This document shows positions 63,413-64,000 of a DNA stretch of 64,000 nt, one piece after another; positions within the stretch are counted from its first letter, which is position 1, and every line of letters starts with the position of its first letter. The notes below the pieces were generated by a model. That model was not told where the DNA came from and made no database searches. It saw only the letters and a program-made list of their open reading frames with translations. Location of the stretch: positions 1 through 64,000 of the forward strand of contig NZ_JAPZQX010000008.1 in assembly GCF_027531025.1 (NCBI RefSeq). The letters run 5' to 3'. The DNA is from Novosphingobium sp. (lineage in GTDB: Bacteria > Pseudomonadota > Alphaproteobacteria > Sphingomonadales > Sphingomonadaceae). The position numbers were made by a program, and so were the translations under genes.

Positions 63413-64000
63413 ATGACTGCTGCCCCCACCCGCTCCGCTTATCGTTTCGCCCTTGCCACGGCTTGTGCCCTGGCCCTGGCCGCCTGCGGCGGCAAGGAAG
63501 AAGGTACGGCTGCAACTGCACCCAGCGGCGAACCGATTGCTGCGATCCCGGCTCCGGCCGGCCAGAACTGGGCCGATACCTATTCGGTCACCGCTGAGGG
63601 CGGCTACCTGATGGGTAATCCCAACGCGCCGATCAAGCTGGTGGAATTCGCCGCGTTGTCGTGCTCGCACTGTGCCGATTTCTCCGAACAGAGCGCCACC
63701 GAACTGCGCGAGAAGTTCGTTTCCTCCGGCCGCGTCAGCCTCGAAGTGCGCTTCTTCATGCTGAATGCGCTGGATGTGCCGGCCACCCTGCTGGCCACCT
63801 GCAGCGCGCCTGAGGCGACCCTGCCGCTCGCCAAGCAGTTCTGGGCCTGGCAGAGGGAGATGTTCACCAACCTCCAAGCCAATGAAGCCGCGCTGCAGTC
63901 GGCCAGCCAGCTGCCGCCCGAGCAGCGCTTTGGCGCGATCGCCAAGGCTGGCGGGATGGACGCCTTCTTCGCCTCGCGCGGGGTCGCGGCGGATCAGGGC
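63413..64000 (+). CDS. DsbA-fold lipoprotein 3, cut by the window end
   Basis: The 196 visible residues open with a lipoprotein signal (ALATACALALAACGG, lipobox Cys at residue 25), a low-complexity stretch, then a thioredoxin fold with LVEFAALSCSHCADFSEQSA carrying a CSHC active site. It is anchored in a membrane, unlike the two preceding relatives. The C-terminal cis-Pro region lies past the window. This is the third consecutive DsbA-fold gene. Confidence 0.9.
   Translation, partial: MTAAPTRSAYRFALATACALALAACGGKEEGTAATAPSGEPIAAIPAPAGQNWADTYSVTAEGGYLMGNPNAPIKLVEFAALSCSHCADFSEQSATELREKFVSSGRVSLEVRFFMLNALDVPATLLATCSAPEATLPLAKQFWAWQREMFTNLQANEAALQSASQLPPEQRFGAIAKAGGMDAFFASRGVAADQG

Overview
The window is high-GC chromosomal DNA from an alphaproteobacterium, almost certainly a member of the Sphingomonadales (Erythrobacter/Novosphingobium-like). 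This rests on the GcrA cell-cycle regulator, a Ros/MucR regulator, the DUF1476 ATPase-inhibitor zeta protein, DUF1489, DciA-like DUF721, a CrtZ carotenoid hydroxylase, and the order tsaB-rimI-mucR-fur-plsC-miaB-phoH-ybeY-corC. It is mostly core genome. No prophage, CRISPR array or intact IS element was seen. Two tRNA genes are present: Ser-CGA and Arg-TCT.

Layout: 1-620 is a gene-poor end next to tRNA-Ser. 0.8-6 kb holds hspQ, a Pr6Pr membrane protein, an ABC-2 permease, gcrA, an S1/P1 nuclease and a diguanylate cyclase. 5.6-8.4 kb holds a DUF3142 lipoprotein and a large exported protein whose gene carries an in-frame TGA. 8.5-21.6 kb (minus strand) is the translation and RNA-decay block pnp, rpsO, truB, M50 protease, GNAT, tdk, rbfA, thioesterase, infB, ylxR, nusA, rimP. 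It is interrupted by yceI and a low-GC islet flanked by a 14-bp direct repeat. 21.7-26.7 kb is a phage-shock locus: pspF diverges from a sigma-54 promoter that drives a small peptide, pspA, pspB and pspC. These are followed by six small PspB-like membrane/coiled-coil proteins and one more small membrane protein. 26.8-35.8 kb holds sufE, DUF454, crtZ, a thioesterase, leuC, an opposing FAD oxidoreductase, leuD, a quinone reductase, a cytochrome c', the zeta inhibitor, bolA, grxD and a Nudix hydrolase. 36-43 kb holds DoxX, tRNA-Arg, a queuosine-precursor transporter, a second PspC module, recF, tesA and an ABC exporter. 43-56 kb holds nfu, a nitroreductase, the tsaB-to-corC block, LysR, two cyclophilins and mgtE. 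56-64 kb holds SDR, FrnE, nudC, a serine hydrolase, mutY, DUF721 and three DsbA-fold proteins, the last cut by the window end.

The most interesting material is the envelope-stress (Psp) network. Three near-identical sigma-54 promoters lie in the window: at pspA, at a distant small-peptide/PspC pair, and at an apparently gene-free site beside grxD. The third site faces a strong hairpin that is better paired as RNA from the promoter's own strand, so it may make a sigma-54-dependent small RNA. All three promoters have a similar GGAAATC dyad about 18 bases upstream of the -24 element. The string of PspB-like paralogs after pspABC, built from two alternating subtypes and with one member cut by a nonsense codon, is the best candidate here for an undescribed system. 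Other structural points are a 264-bp element with 31-bp terminal inverted repeats and TA flanks between two dsbA-like genes, and a palindromic repeat that supplies the end of plsC.
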